This document shows, piece after piece, positions 1-10,184 of a stretch of DNA of 47,953 bases. This DNA is from an uncultured Collinsella sp. (lineage in GTDB: Bacteria > Actinomycetota > Coriobacteriia > Coriobacteriales > Coriobacteriaceae). The notes beneath the pieces are model-generated. The model had not been told where the DNA came from. It did no database searches and saw nothing but the letters and a program-made list of their open reading frames with translations. Numbering within the stretch: the first letter of the stretch is position 1; every line of letters starts with the position of its first letter. Both the position numbers and the translations under genes were made by a program. Location of the stretch: the NCBI GenBank assembly GCA_902494035.1, contig CABURV010000004.1, forward strand, positions 1-47,953. Direction: 5' to 3'.

Positions 1-241
1 GGAACGGGGGAAACGGCGGTCGACGAAACTGGAGAGGAGGTATTACGAGCTCCTGTGCGAATTGGAGAGAACGCTCCCGCAAACTGCCTCTTGACAACTT
101 ATAGGAGCGTCGGTTTTGTAAGTGCGCAATTTACCGTGGTCGAAGGCGGGCGATTCATCGTAGTAAACCGGTATAGTTTTGAAATGGCATTAAATCGGTA
201 GCAGCCATTTTGCTATGCCGGGGCGGTCGGCCGTTGGGTAA
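1..241. other. Non-coding left edge, no gene recognised
   Basis: I see no convincing coding frame, RNA gene or clear hairpin terminator here. It lies downstream of the minus-strand response regulator gene. A TTGACA hexamer occurs near position 91 but has no -10 box at a suitable distance. Confidence 0.5.
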
Positions 242-871
242 TTACCCTCGCAGATAGGCGATGGCGATTTGGGTGCGGTTGCGCAGGCCCATTTTGGCAA
301 GGATCGAGCTGATGTGGTTGCGTACCGTGCCTTCGCCCATATAGGCGGTGGCAGCAATCTCCTTGTTATCGAGGCCGCGGGCGATGAGCTCGGCGACTTC
401 GAACTCGCGGTCGGTCAGGCTGACAAAGGCCGCGGGCCGGCGGGGCGTGTCCGTCTTGTCGCCCATCCCGTCAAAGTCGACATCCTCGATCGCCTTGCCC
501 TCGAGCACGCGTTTACCATCCATGACCTGCGCCAATGCTGGAGGAATGGCGGCGACATCGGTCTTGATCAGATAGCCACGGGCGCCTAGCTTGAGCGCCG
601 ACACAATGTACTCGTCATCTGAGAATGTCGTCAGAAACACCACGCGTGCTGCGGGGTCGTGCTCAAGGATTTCGCGCGCCGCCGAAAGGCCGTCGCGCCC
701 TGGCATCTGAATGTCGAGCAGCGCGATATCGGGTGCGTGCTCGGCGTAGAGCGCCACCGCGTCGTCGCCGTCGGCACCGGTGCCCACCACCTCTATCTGC
801 GGCTGAGCGCCCAGGATAATCTTGAGTGAATCGACCACCAGACGGTCGTCGTCGACAACGATGAGCCTCAT
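242..871 (-). CDS. NarL/LuxR-family response regulator
   Basis: This is a cytoplasmic two-component response regulator of 209 residues, the usual length for the NarL/FixJ family. The receiver domain (about residues 1-120) has the acidic pocket VVDDD near the N-terminus, the probable phosphoacceptor Asp53 in LLDIQMPGRDG, and the conserved Lys in LIKTD. A LuxR-type helix-turn-helix follows at about residues 149-206 (LTDREFEVAELIARGLDNKE). Its start codon overlaps the stop of the upstream histidine kinase by four bases (ATGA), so the two are co-translated and surely partners. The pair diverges from an ABC exporter operon, which is a plausible target of the regulator (inference, by analogy with LiaSR-like systems). 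Confidence 0.93.
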   Translation of the reverse strand: MRLIVVDDDRLVVDSLKIILGAQPQIEVVGTGADGDDAVALYAEHAPDIALLDIQMPGRDGLSAAREILEHDPAARVVFLTTFSDDEYIVSALKLGARGYLIKTDVAAIPPALAQVMDGKRVLEGKAIEDVDFDGMGDKTDTPRRPAAFVSLTDREFEVAELIARGLDNKEIAATAYMGEGTVRNHISSILAKMGLRNRTQIAIAYLRG

Positions 872-2013
872 CGGCCCTCATCTCCTTGCTGCTTGGGAAT
901 GGTGGCAAACACGCGCCATCCGGAGGCGCCGACTCGCGAGCCGGCAGTGAAAGTGCCGCCAAGCGCCTCGACACGCTCGCGCATAGAGGCGAGCCCCATA
1001 CCCCCTGTGGCGCTGCGGGCGCCTGTCCGAACCCCGCCCGTTCCATCGTCGGTAACGACGAGCTGGTAAAACGACGGATGCTCCATGCACCGCACGGTAA
1101 TGGTTTTGGCATGGGCGTGGCGCATGGCGTTGGAAAGCGCCTCGCGCAGCACCGCCGCAAAGCAGTTGGCGACGTTGGCGGGTGCATGCTCGGCCAAAAC
1201 CTCAAGCTCAATCTGCGGACCGCTGTCCGAACGTGCGCCTTCAACGATGCGCTCGAGCTGCACGGAGAGGTTAGTCGCATTGTCGTTGAGCGCGTGAACG
1301 CTGGCACGCACGAGTTGGAGCGCCTCGTCAACCGTGCGTTTAACGTCGGCGAAATCGGCGGCGACGCCGGGCTCGTCGGCGTGGACCACGCGCAGTGCTT
1401 CGGCTTGCAGCGAGGCGCGCGTGAGCTGGTGGCCCACATTGTCGTGGATCTCGCGCGCGATGCGGGCACGTTCGGCGAGCGTCGCGAGTTCGACTTCGTA
1501 GTCCTGGCGGTCGGCAAGATCGCGGTTGCGCGCTTCGAGCGCCAGAGCACGTTCCTGCAGCTCGTCGCGGGTACGGCGCATGCGCTGCTGCTCGCGCTCC
1601 AACTGGGCGGTACGTAGCGACAGCAAGGTGGCGGCAACCGAAAGGATGGCGGTCAGCAGGAGCGTTCGGGCGGTGAGCGCGTCGGTGCGAAGGTCTGCGA
1701 CGAGCGCAAAGACAAAGGTGGCGCCAATGCCCAGCGCGACCCAGGCGTGCTCACGGCGCACGCGTCGCGCGATGTCATAGAGGGCGAGAGACGCAAACGG
1801 CACAAACGGCGGCACGAAGACGGCCGCGATGATGTAAGCGTAGCTCGCGGCCTCGCTTGCGCGTCGCGTGCGTTCCTCCTGTGCGACCTCGGCCAGCGAG
1901 GTGGCAATAACGCCAAGGCAAAACGCCGCGACCAGGCGAGCGTTCACAGCAAGACCCATGGCAGCCGCAATACAGCACGCCAGCACGATCGATTTGTCGA
2001 AAAGCCTGTTCAT
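868..2013 (-). CDS. Sensor histidine kinase, HisKA_3 type
   Basis: This is a membrane-bound sensor kinase of the family that pairs with NarL-type regulators. The N-terminal third is hydrophobic with several membrane segments (for example VLACCIAAAMGLAV and the following stretches) and has no sizeable extracellular domain, as in intramembrane-sensing kinases. A coiled coil rich in R and E (about residues 140-185) leads to the phosphoacceptor motif EIHDNVGHQLT, then an HATPase_c domain with DDGTGG and GGMGLASMRERV. I chose the ATG encoding MNRLFDKS, giving 381 residues. The frame stays open 54 codons further upstream, but that extension is Arg/Cys-rich and unlike a kinase N-terminus. The gene precedes and overlaps its response regulator. 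Confidence 0.9.
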   Translation of the reverse strand: MNRLFDKSIVLACCIAAAMGLAVNARLVAAFCLGVIATSLAEVAQEERTRRASEAASYAYIIAAVFVPPFVPFASLALYDIARRVRREHAWVALGIGATFVFALVADLRTDALTARTLLLTAILSVAATLLSLRTAQLEREQQRMRRTRDELQERALALEARNRDLADRQDYEVELATLAERARIAREIHDNVGHQLTRASLQAEALRVVHADEPGVAADFADVKRTVDEALQLVRASVHALNDNATNLSVQLERIVEGARSDSGPQIELEVLAEHAPANVANCFAAVLREALSNAMRHAHAKTITVRCMEHPSFYQLVVTDDGTGGVRTGARSATGGMGLASMRERVEALGGTFTAGSRVGASGWRVFATIPKQQGDEGR

Positions 2014-2210
2014 ACGGGTATTGTACGCGAAGCCGCGCGTGGTGGAGGGGCCGCCTGCGCAACTGTGACATTCCTCCCACGCGGCAAATCGGGGGCGTCG
2101 GCAGGCCACGCGGCCAAGCCTCGCACTCGTGACAAAGCTCACTGGTGCGCGCCGTCCGCTCCTGCGATGATGCAATCGTACCGGGCCGCAATCAACGGAA
2201 GGGCCGCCTC

Positions 2211-3149
2211 ATGACAGACATCGTCCACGTCGAAAACCTCGTCAAGCGCTACGACGATCTTATCGCGCTCGACCACTTTAACCTGAGCATCGCCCCCGGC
2301 GAGATCTTTGGCCTGCTGGGTCCCAACGGCTCGGGCAAAACCACGTCCATCAACTGTATTTTGCAGCTGCTTGCCTACGACAAAGGCACCATCGAGCTGT
2401 TCGGCGAGCCCATGACGCCCGCCCGCTACGACCTCAAGCGCCGCATCGGCGTGGTGCCGCAACAGGTGGCGGTGTTAGACGAGCTCACCGTGCGCGAGAA
2501 CGTCGACTATTTCTGCAGTCTCTACGTCAACGACCGCAAACGCCGCCGCGCGCTGGTGGACGAGGCGATTGACTTTGTCGGCCTGGGCGACTTTACCAAG
2601 TTTCGCCCCGGCAAGCTCTCGGGCGGCCTGGCGCGTCGCCTCAACATCGCCTGCGGCATTGCGCACAAGCCCGAGCTCATCTTCTTTGACGAGCCCACGG
2701 TGGCGGTCGACCCACAGAGCCGCAATGCCATCCTGGAGGGCATCTGCCGCCTGCGCGACGAGGGCGCCACGGTGGTGTATACCAGCCATTATATGGAGGA
2801 AGTCGAGCAGATCTGCAGCCGCATCATGATCATGGACGGTGGTCGCGTGCTGGCGCAGGGCACCAACGACGAGCTCAAGCGCATGATTCAGATGGGCGAG
2901 CGCGTGACGGTCGAGGTCGGCGCCGTCGAGACCGCCACGGTCGAGCGGCTGCGCGCCCTCGAGCACGTGCTTTCGGTTGAGCTGTCCGGCGGCGAGCTCG
3001 TCTGCACCTGCGAAGCGAGCCCGCACAATTTGGTCGACATCCTCGACACGCTGCGCGCCGCCGACGTGGCGCTCGGCCGCGTGTGGAGCGAGCCGCCGAC
3101 CCTCAACGACGTGTTCCTCGAGATCACCGGCCGCGAGCTGCGCGACTAG
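2211..3149 (+). CDS. ABC-2 type exporter, ATP-binding protein
   Basis: This 312-residue ATPase energises an ABC-2 exporter. Visible motifs are Walker A GPNGSGKT (residues 37-44), a Q-loop at VVPQQVAV, the signature LSGGLARR (LSGGL instead of the common LSGGQ), Walker B LIFFDEPTVAVDP and the H-loop YTSHYMEE. The C-terminal ~80 residues form the accessory domain usual for CcmA/DrrA-like ATPases. The start at MTDIVHV is preceded by GGAAGGG, which decides against the longer open frame. It is followed after 9 bp by two permease genes and forms one operon with them. The substrate is unknown; drugs, peptides or envelope precursors are all possible. Confidence 0.92.
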   Translation: MTDIVHVENLVKRYDDLIALDHFNLSIAPGEIFGLLGPNGSGKTTSINCILQLLAYDKGTIELFGEPMTPARYDLKRRIGVVPQQVAVLDELTVRENVDYFCSLYVNDRKRRRALVDEAIDFVGLGDFTKFRPGKLSGGLARRLNIACGIAHKPELIFFDEPTVAVDPQSRNAILEGICRLRDEGATVVYTSHYMEEVEQICSRIMIMDGGRVLAQGTNDELKRMIQMGERVTVEVGAVETATVERLRALEHVLSVELSGGELVCTCEASPHNLVDILDTLRAADVALGRVWSEPPTLNDVFLEITGRELRD

Positions 3150-3158
3150 GGGGCAGTC

Positions 3159-4346
3159 ATGTTCAACACCATCATCACTACGGTCAAGACGCTGCTGCGC
3201 CGGCCGAGCACGTGGGTCTGGGGCGCGATCTTTCCCATTGCGCTTTCCACGATGTTCATGTTTATGTTCGCGAACCTCAGCTCCGACGGCAAGATCGACC
3301 CGGTGCCGGTTGCCGTCATAGCGGACGAGGCCTGGGACGCCTCGACCTTTAAGGACGTGGCGACGTCGCTTGCCAAGGAGAGCGACGGTCAGCTGCTCGA
3401 GATTCACGAGTGCGACGACGCAGCCGATGCGAACCGTGCGCTTAAGGCCGGCGAGGTCGCGGGCATCTATACGGTCGACGACGCGGGCGCACCCAAGCTC
3501 ACGTTGCTGTCGAGCTACGACAGCTCGCGTGCGTCGTCGGTGCTCACCGACCGCAGCATTTTGGAGACGGTGGCAAGCTCGTATACACAAAATGCCGAGC
3601 TCATGTCCCAGATTGCCCAGGACAACCCGGCGGCGCTCGCCGACCCGGAGGCGGTTGCGCGCGCCCTGTCGCTCGAGGGCAGTACCCGCCGCGTAAGCCT
3701 GACACGCACCACACCCGATGGCACGGTCATCTACTATTACGCGCTCTTTGGCCTGGTCGCGATGATGTCTGCCGAGTTTGCCGCCTTGAGCGTCGTCGAT
3801 CTGCAGCCCAATCTGTCGGGCCTTGGCGCGCGTCGCTGCGTGGGCAGCCTTTCCAAGACGGCGTCGCTGGCCGGCATCTTTGTCGGCTCGTGGCTGGTTT
3901 CCTTCGCCTCGATGGCGATCGCAATCGGCTACGTGCGCCTGGTCGTGGGCGTCGACTTTGGCGGGCGCGAGGGGCTGTGTCTGGTGGGCGGCGCCGCTTC
4001 CGCGCTCGCCGCCACGGGCTTGGGGCTCTTTGTGGGCACGCTTCCCGTTAAGGGCGGCAAGGCGTCCAAGTCCGGCATCCTCACGGGCTTTGCCACCACG
4101 TGTGCCCTGTTTGCCGGGCTTTACGGCGAGCCGGCGATGGCGCTTGCCGACGACGTCGCCCGCGCCTGCCCGGCCGAGTGCTGGCTCAACCCCGTCAAGC
4201 TCATCTGCGACATGTTCAACCGCCTGTATTTCTTTGAGGACCTGGGTCCCTTTGCCGTTCGCGCCGGCGCGCTGGTCCTTATGGCGCTGTTGTTCGTTGC
4301 CGCCGCCACGCTGACCTTTGGAAGGAGCCGCTATGAGCACCTTTAA
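3159..4346 (+). CDS. ABC-2 type permease (first of pair)
   Basis: This 395-residue membrane protein has the ABC-2 permease plan: one N-terminal membrane segment (WVWGAIFPIALSTMFMFMF), a large extracytoplasmic domain of about 170 residues rich in Asp and Ser, then about five membrane segments. It sits between its ATPase and a second permease of the same plan, so the exporter is probably a heterodimer of permeases with one ATPase homodimer. Its 3' end overlaps the next start by 14 bp, indicating translational coupling. The family (ABC2_membrane_3, YhgE/Pip-like architecture) does not reveal the substrate. Confidence 0.85.
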   Translation: MFNTIITTVKTLLRRPSTWVWGAIFPIALSTMFMFMFANLSSDGKIDPVPVAVIADEAWDASTFKDVATSLAKESDGQLLEIHECDDAADANRALKAGEVAGIYTVDDAGAPKLTLLSSYDSSRASSVLTDRSILETVASSYTQNAELMSQIAQDNPAALADPEAVARALSLEGSTRRVSLTRTTPDGTVIYYYALFGLVAMMSAEFAALSVVDLQPNLSGLGARRCVGSLSKTASLAGIFVGSWLVSFASMAIAIGYVRLVVGVDFGGREGLCLVGGAASALAATGLGLFVGTLPVKGGKASKSGILTGFATTCALFAGLYGEPAMALADDVARACPAECWLNPVKLICDMFNRLYFFEDLGPFAVRAGALVLMALLFVAAATLTFGRSRYEHL

Positions 4347-5538
4347 GACCGCGCTTCGCATGGCGCTGGCGCACCCGTTCTACCTGCTCATCTATACGGT
4401 GTTCATCTCGCTCATGGGCGTATTCATCGCGGCCTCGGTGAGCTGGAACTCGTCGCAGCTTACCGAGTACGAGCCCTACGACACCAACGTGATCGTGGTC
4501 GACCGCGACAATAGCGACCTTTCGCGTGCGCTTACCAGGCATCTGGGTTCGCGCTTTGAGTTGGTCACGGGCGTTGGCGACGACACGTACGACCTTGCGG
4601 ACGCGCTCTCCAAGAGCAACAGCGCTAAGGGCAGCGCCGACTGCGTGTTCTTTATCCCGGAGGGGTTTGAGGACGACCTGGTCGCGGCCGCCCGCGCGGG
4701 GGAGTCCCTGCCCAAGCTCGATGTGACCTACGGCGCCGGCACCATGGCGGCGGCGCTTTCGTCTGCCGAGGCCTCGCGCTGGATCTCGCTCGCGGGCGCT
4801 GCGGCGGCCCTAGAGCCCGCCGCCTCTAATGGCAGCGTCGCCAAGGCCGCCGAGCATGCCGCCGCCAAGCGCGCGGAGGTCGAGATCGAGCAGGTCAAGG
4901 TCGACTCGACTGCCGCCGCCACGCTCGAGTCGTACTTCAACTTTGGCGCGTACGCGATCATCTCGTCGGTCATCGTGTCGGTGGGACTGGTGTTCTCGGG
5001 CATGAACGAGCCCGAGCGTGTGCGCCGCATGGAGGCCGGCCCGGTCTCCGAGCGCCAGCGCTCGCTTGCCGTGTTTGCGGCCGCCGCCGTGCTCACCGTC
5101 TGCATCTGGTTTGTGTCGAGCATGATGGGCGTCGTGGGCTTTGCCGGCGCGGTTGCCGAGGTCGGCGTGGGTCGCGTGTGCCTGGCGCTGGCGGCGACGT
5201 TTGCCCTGGCGTGCACGCCGCTGGCCGTTGGCTTTGCGCTGTCGAGCCTGGGTGCGCGCGAGGAGCTGCTTAACGGTGTGGGCAACCTGCTCGGCATGCT
5301 CATGACGTTTTTGGGCGGCGCTTGGATGCCGCTGTCGCTGATGGGCTCGGCCGTGCAGACGGTGGCGCACTTTGTGCCGACGTATTGGGTGAACGACGCG
5401 ATTGGCAAGGCGCTCGCTTCGGATCTGACGTCCACCGTGTTGGGCGACATCGCCTGCGACCTGGGCGTCACCGTGCTCTTCGCCGCCGCCATTGCCGCCG
5501 TAGGCCTGGCCCTCTCACGCGCCAAATCCCGCGCCTAG
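4333..5538 (+). CDS. ABC-2 type permease (second of pair)
   Basis: This 401-residue permease is the partner of the preceding gene. It has a first membrane segment (YLLIYTVFISLMGVFIAASV), an extracytoplasmic region of about 190 residues with an Ala/Glu/Lys-rich helical stretch near residues 150-195, and a C-terminal membrane domain containing the loop FLGGAWMPLSLMG typical of ABC-2 exporters. The start at MSTFKTAL has GAAGGAG five bases upstream, and lies inside the end of the previous gene. The GC-rich tail AAIAAVGLALSRAKSRA ends the protein with a positive cytoplasmic anchor. Confidence 0.85.
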   Translation: MSTFKTALRMALAHPFYLLIYTVFISLMGVFIAASVSWNSSQLTEYEPYDTNVIVVDRDNSDLSRALTRHLGSRFELVTGVGDDTYDLADALSKSNSAKGSADCVFFIPEGFEDDLVAAARAGESLPKLDVTYGAGTMAAALSSAEASRWISLAGAAAALEPAASNGSVAKAAEHAAAKRAEVEIEQVKVDSTAAATLESYFNFGAYAIISSVIVSVGLVFSGMNEPERVRRMEAGPVSERQRSLAVFAAAAVLTVCIWFVSSMMGVVGFAGAVAEVGVGRVCLALAATFALACTPLAVGFALSSLGAREELLNGVGNLLGMLMTFLGGAWMPLSLMGSAVQTVAHFVPTYWVNDAIGKALASDLTSTVLGDIACDLGVTVLFAAAIAAVGLALSRAKSRA

Positions 5539-5619
5539 TCTGAAATAAATCCTAGGCCTCGCCCCAAAATAGTTCGCCAAGGTTTACTATTACGTTCATA
5601 AAGTAGTACGAGGCTAACA

Positions 5620-6345
<726 letters not shown>

Positions 6346-6353
6346 GCGGCGCC

Positions 6354-9020
6354 ATGACACCTCTCGCAAAACGTCTCCCGCGCGAGCTGCGCCGCAATAT
6401 CGGCAAGTACCTGGGCATCTTTTTGCTTATGTGCGGAAGCATCGCCCTTACCTCGGGCTTTTTGCTCGCGGCGCATTCCATCGGTTGCCTTATCGACGAC
6501 ATGCGCGATGCGTACACGATTGAGGACGGCCGCGTGACCACCTCCTTCGAGGCCACCAAAGACCAGCTCAAGGCAGCCGAGGATGCAGCCGGCGACGTCG
6601 GCGGCGTCACGCTCTACAAGAATTTCTCCGTCGATGCCATCATCAAAAAGACCGCCGGCGACGACGGCACCAAGCGCACGCTGCGCACCTATGCGCACCG
6701 CACCAAGGTCGATATCGCGTCCTACTGTGAGGGCAAGGAGCCCAAGACGGACGACGATGCGGCCATCGACCGTGTCTTCGCCACCAACAACGACCTCGCC
6801 GTGGGCGATAAGGTCGAGCTTGAGGGCCGCACCTACACCATCTGCGGCATCATGACCCAGCCCGATAGCCAGGCACTGTTCCTCAACAATTCGGACTTTA
6901 CGGTGAACACCATCACCTATGGCGTGGCCGAGGTCACCGACGCCGGCTTTGCCGCGCTCGAGGACGCCGGCGGTGCGCCTGCCTACACCTACTCCTTCAC
7001 CTTTGCCGACCGCGACCTCCCCACCGCGGATCGCATCGACGCCGAGCAAGATATGGTCGAGGCACTGACCGACGCCGATGCGCGCGTGGACGATCTGATC
7101 GACGCCGATTCCAATCAGGGCATTGGCTATGCGCGCGATGACGTGGACGGCGACTCTATGATGTGGATGACGCTGCTTGACATCATCATCGTGATCATGG
7201 CGTTCGTCTTTGTGGTCCTTACCGACGCCACCATCGAGGAGGAGAGCGCCATCATCGGCACGCTGCTCGCCAGCGGCTATCGTCGACGCGAGATCGTGCT
7301 GCACTACCTTGCGCTTCCCGCTATCGTGGGCGTGGTCGCGGCGCTTTTGGGCACTGCGCTCGGCGTTGTGTTCTTTACCGAGCCCATGCGCAGCCTCTAT
7401 TACGGATCGTACAGTCTGCCGCCCTTCCAGGTGTACTGGAGCTGGGAGATCTTTGTGAAGTGCGCCGTGGTTCCCGCCGCCGCGCTTATCCTCATCACGC
7501 TGGTGGGTCTGCTTCGCAAGATGGGCAAGACGCCGTTGCAGTTCCTTCGTCACGAGGCGAGTGGCAAATCGGGCACCAAGCGCGGCCTGCAGCTGCCGGA
7601 GCGCATGGGTTTTGTTTCCCGCTTTCGCCTGCGTATCTTCCTGCGCAATCTGGGCAACTTCGCCACGCTCTTCGTGGGCATCGCGTTTGCCTCGCTGCTA
7701 CTGCTCTTTGGCCTGGCGATTCTGCCCACGATGACGCACTATGCGGACAACCTCGAGACAAGCCTGGTCGCCGAGCACCAGTACACGCTCAAGGCGCCGC
7801 TGGAGCTCGAGGGCACTGCCGAGGAGCGCGAGCAGTGGTCGGCACTCGAGCGCTTGCAGTCGGTTGACGGCGCACTGCTTTCTGCCGCCCAGGATGCCGA
7901 TGACGAGCTTGACGACGCGGCCGATGCGGCGCAGGCGGCAGCCGATGCCGCGACCAGCGCTCCGTCTGCCGAGAGCCTGGCCGCGGCGCAGGACGCGCTC
8001 GCCAAGGTCCAGGACAAGAAGGATGCGCTTTATGCGCGCCTCGATGATCTTGCCGATGCCCTCGGCTGCGACCGCGACGAGGCTATCGACCTGATCGACA
8101 AGGCCTCTAAGATCGACACCGACAACGACGACATTCACCCGGTCAACACGATCGACAACGGTGCAGGCGCAATCGCGCAGGCCGAGAAATACGCCGTCTA
8201 CCAGCTGCAATACGATCGCGGCGACGGAAATGGCGAGGAGACGATTTCCGTTTATGGCATTTCATCCGATTCGCGCTATTGGAAAGACCTCAACGTCGGC
8301 GACGGCCGTGTCGTCTTTGGTGGCGGTCTGCTCGATAAGTTTGGCTGGAGCGAGGGTCAGAAGGTCACGCTCATCGACAAGTACGAGGGGGAGCATTATT
8401 CCCTTGAGTACGCGGGCAAGGACTGTGCCTGGGGCTCCAAGTCGGACATGAATATCTATATGAGTATCGACGACTTTAACGAGCTGTTCAGCAACGACGC
8501 CGCCTACTTTAACGGCTATGTGAGCGACGAGAAGCTCGACTTCGATGCTCGTTACTTTGCCGGCGACACCACGCCCGACGACATGCGGGCCGTGGGCGAC
8601 CAGTTCATCGGCATGATGAGCAAAATGATCGGAATGATGATCGGGCTCGCGGTGTTTATCTTCCTGCTGTTTATGTACCTGCTGACCAAGGCGGTGATCG
8701 ACCACAGCGCCCGTTCGATCAGCTACATGAAAGTCTTTGGCTATCGCGATAGCGAGATCTCGCATCTGTACATCCGCTCGATCACGCTGTGCGTGGCGGC
8801 GTCGCTCGTGCTGAGCCTGCCGGTCATTATTGGCTCGCTCACGGCCATCTTCCGCTCGATGCTGCTCGCCTACAACGGCAATATCGAGATCTACGTGCCC
8901 GCTTGGTCCATGGCTGCATGCGTCGGCATTGGCTTTGTGGCCTACCTGGTCGTGGCGCTGCTGCACACGCGCTCCATCAAGCGCGTGAGCCTCTCCGAGG
9001 CGCTGAAGGTCCAGGAATAG
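6354..9020 (+). CDS. FtsX-like ABC permease with large extracytoplasmic domains
   Basis: This 888-residue permease has two FtsX modules in tandem. Module one has a membrane segment near residues 20-40, an extracytoplasmic domain to about residue 260, then three segments (from WMTLLDIIIVIMAFVFVVL). Module two has a segment near residues 430-460, a second extracytoplasmic domain containing an Ala/Asp/Lys-rich coiled coil (about residues 500-590), then three C-terminal segments. The long coiled coil resembles the force-transmitting helices of MacB-type proteins. The ATG at MTPLAKRLP is preferred over a TTG inside the previous gene. The likely role is export or mechanical release of an envelope substrate; the substrate is not identifiable. 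Confidence 0.88.
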   Translation: MTPLAKRLPRELRRNIGKYLGIFLLMCGSIALTSGFLLAAHSIGCLIDDMRDAYTIEDGRVTTSFEATKDQLKAAEDAAGDVGGVTLYKNFSVDAIIKKTAGDDGTKRTLRTYAHRTKVDIASYCEGKEPKTDDDAAIDRVFATNNDLAVGDKVELEGRTYTICGIMTQPDSQALFLNNSDFTVNTITYGVAEVTDAGFAALEDAGGAPAYTYSFTFADRDLPTADRIDAEQDMVEALTDADARVDDLIDADSNQGIGYARDDVDGDSMMWMTLLDIIIVIMAFVFVVLTDATIEEESAIIGTLLASGYRRREIVLHYLALPAIVGVVAALLGTALGVVFFTEPMRSLYYGSYSLPPFQVYWSWEIFVKCAVVPAAALILITLVGLLRKMGKTPLQFLRHEASGKSGTKRGLQLPERMGFVSRFRLRIFLRNLGNFATLFVGIAFASLLLLFGLAILPTMTHYADNLETSLVAEHQYTLKAPLELEGTAEEREQWSALERLQSVDGALLSAAQDADDELDDAADAAQAAADAATSAPSAESLAAAQDALAKVQDKKDALYARLDDLADALGCDRDEAIDLIDKASKIDTDNDDIHPVNTIDNGAGAIAQAEKYAVYQLQYDRGDGNGEETISVYGISSDSRYWKDLNVGDGRVVFGGGLLDKFGWSEGQKVTLIDKYEGEHYSLEYAGKDCAWGSKSDMNIYMSIDDFNELFSNDAAYFNGYVSDEKLDFDARYFAGDTTPDDMRAVGDQFIGMMSKMIGMMIGLAVFIFLLFMYLLTKAVIDHSARSISYMKVFGYRDSEISHLYIRSITLCVAASLVLSLPVIIGSLTAIFRSMLLAYNGNIEIYVPAWSMAACVGIGFVAYLVVALLHTRSIKRVSLSEALKVQE

Positions 9021-9033
9021 AGAACCGCCCGCA

Positions 9034-9075
9034 CGCGGGGGCACGAACCGAAGGAAGGGTGCCCCCGCGTTATTT
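9034..9075 (+). terminator. Rho-independent terminator after FtsX permease
   Basis: An 11-bp perfect GC-rich stem (CGCGGGGGCAC paired with GTGCCCCCGCG) is followed by TTATTT. It lies directly after the permease stop and before the methyltransferase. Confidence 0.8.
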
Positions 9076-9139
9076 GCCCGCCAGGCCCGACGTGGGCAAA
9101 CGCGCGCAACGTCAGACTTCCCCGAACAGAAGGAGACCC

Positions 9140-9784
9140 ATGGCAAGATCGGCAGAGGAGCTCAAGCAGCTCTCCATCAAGGAGTTCACCGAGGCGGCAA
9201 AGGTCTACGAATCCGGCCATGCCGGCATTTACGAGATGTGCAAGGACGACTATCCGCAAATGCTCGAGGAGCTTGAGCTCGAACCGTTCGAGGACGCGCT
9301 CGACGTGGGCTGTGGAACCGGAGCCGTCCTAGAACTGCTCCACGCCCGGTACCCCAGCAAGCACTTGACTGGACTCGACCTCACACCCGGGATGATCGAC
9401 GTCGCCCGGGCAAAGCGGCTCGATAACGTCAGCTTTGTCGTCGGAGACGCGGAGGCACTGCCCTTCGAGCCCCAGAGCTTCGACGCCGTGCTCTGCTCCA
9501 ACAGCTTCCACCACTACCCGCATCCGGAGAGGTTTTTCGCCGAGGTGGCGCGCGTCCTTCGGCCCGGCGGGCGACTGGTCCTTCGCGACTACACCTCGAA
9601 CGATGTCGCGGTCTGGCTCATGAACAACATCGAGCTACCGCTGGCACGCCTCTTGGGCCATGGCGACGTGCGCATCCTCAAGCTGTCCGAGTTACGCGCG
9701 CTCGTCGAGGAATCCGGGCTTACCCCGCTCAAGCTCGAGGCACAGAAGGGATTCCGCGCGCATCTGGTCGCGCGAAAGGGCTAG
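9140..9784 (+). CDS. Class I SAM-dependent methyltransferase
   Basis: This 214-residue cytoplasmic enzyme has the Methyltransf_11 fold. Motif I is ALDVGCGTGAVLELL (SAM-binding glycine loop), followed by an acidic residue at the end of strand 2 (TGLDLTPGMI), motif GDAEALPFEPQSFDAVLCSN, and the post-motif ARVLRPGGRLVLRDY. It resembles the UbiE/arsenite-methyltransferase branch, but no cysteine set typical of ArsM is present. The ATG at MARSAEEL has AGGAG upstream; the longer open frame runs into the permease gene. A terminator separates it from the permease, so it is probably transcribed alone. The substrate is unknown. Confidence 0.85.
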   Translation: MARSAEELKQLSIKEFTEAAKVYESGHAGIYEMCKDDYPQMLEELELEPFEDALDVGCGTGAVLELLHARYPSKHLTGLDLTPGMIDVARAKRLDNVSFVVGDAEALPFEPQSFDAVLCSNSFHHYPHPERFFAEVARVLRPGGRLVLRDYTSNDVAVWLMNNIELPLARLLGHGDVRILKLSELRALVEESGLTPLKLEAQKGFRAHLVARKG

Positions 9785-9788
9785 CGGT

Positions 9789-9925
9789 CCACGCCAGGAC
9801 GCTCCGTCACGCCAGGGCACGCCGTCAACGCCGCCACACCAGGGCGCGCCATCAAACCAGATTGTGGCCACGCCAGAACGCGCCGCCAAACCAAGGCGCG
9901 CCGCCACAAGCGTGACGGCGCGTCC
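9789..9925. repeat. Degenerate GC-rich tandem repeat
   Basis: About five degenerate copies of a unit close to CACGCCAGGGCGCGCCGTCA follow each other with variable spacers. Reading frames exist across it but their proteins (Ala/Pro/Arg/Thr-rich) look like shadows, and there is no ribosome-binding site. The function is unknown. Confidence 0.6.
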
Positions 9926-9964
9926 CTCTTACCAGATGCCGATGATTCGCCGGTCTGCCGGTCG

Positions 9965-10097
9965 GGTTGGCAAGGACTGTCCCTATATGCCGGCCTTCGG
10001 GGACGTTCCTTTCCTGCCGGCACTTGGGGACTGTCCCCAACTGCCTGGTGGCGAAAGAGTGTCCCTTGCGACTACTCATTTAAGAACGTCCCCAATG
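9965..10097. repeat. Cluster of GGGGAC/GTCCCC dispersed elements
   Basis: Several short elements of the type GGACTGTCCC, GGGGACGTTCC and GGGGACTGTCCCC occur within 130 bp, separated by Gly-free spacers such as TATATGCCGGCC. The end of the cluster (ACTCATTTAAG followed by ACGTCCCCAA) recurs in inverse orientation near position 39490, so it is part of a dispersed family. No gene is seen between the methyltransferase and the DUF362 gene. Confidence 0.6.
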
Positions 10098-10184
10098 ACT
10101 AGGTGCCGTACTTGACTTTAACTCTGCTTTAACTGGTACCATCCTCTATGTCTGTAACGCCATATAGACAGAGGGGATATATCT

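Noticed and set aside
1..241. Promoter at TTGACA near position 91
   Set aside because: No -10 box at 16-18 bases and no gene start downstream on the plus strand.
2475..4361. A 628-residue open frame antisense to the ABC exporter
   Set aside because: It overlaps well-supported genes with clear motifs, has no ribosome-binding site, and its protein is Gly/Ala/Arg/His-rich with no recognisable domain; such frames are expected in GC-rich DNA.
9789..10097. CRISPR array
   Set aside because: Repeat units are degenerate, spacing is irregular and no cas gene is nearby.
9660..10115. A 151-residue open frame over the repeat-rich spacer
   Set aside because: It starts inside the methyltransferase gene and reads a Pro/Ser/Arg-rich sequence with no start signal.
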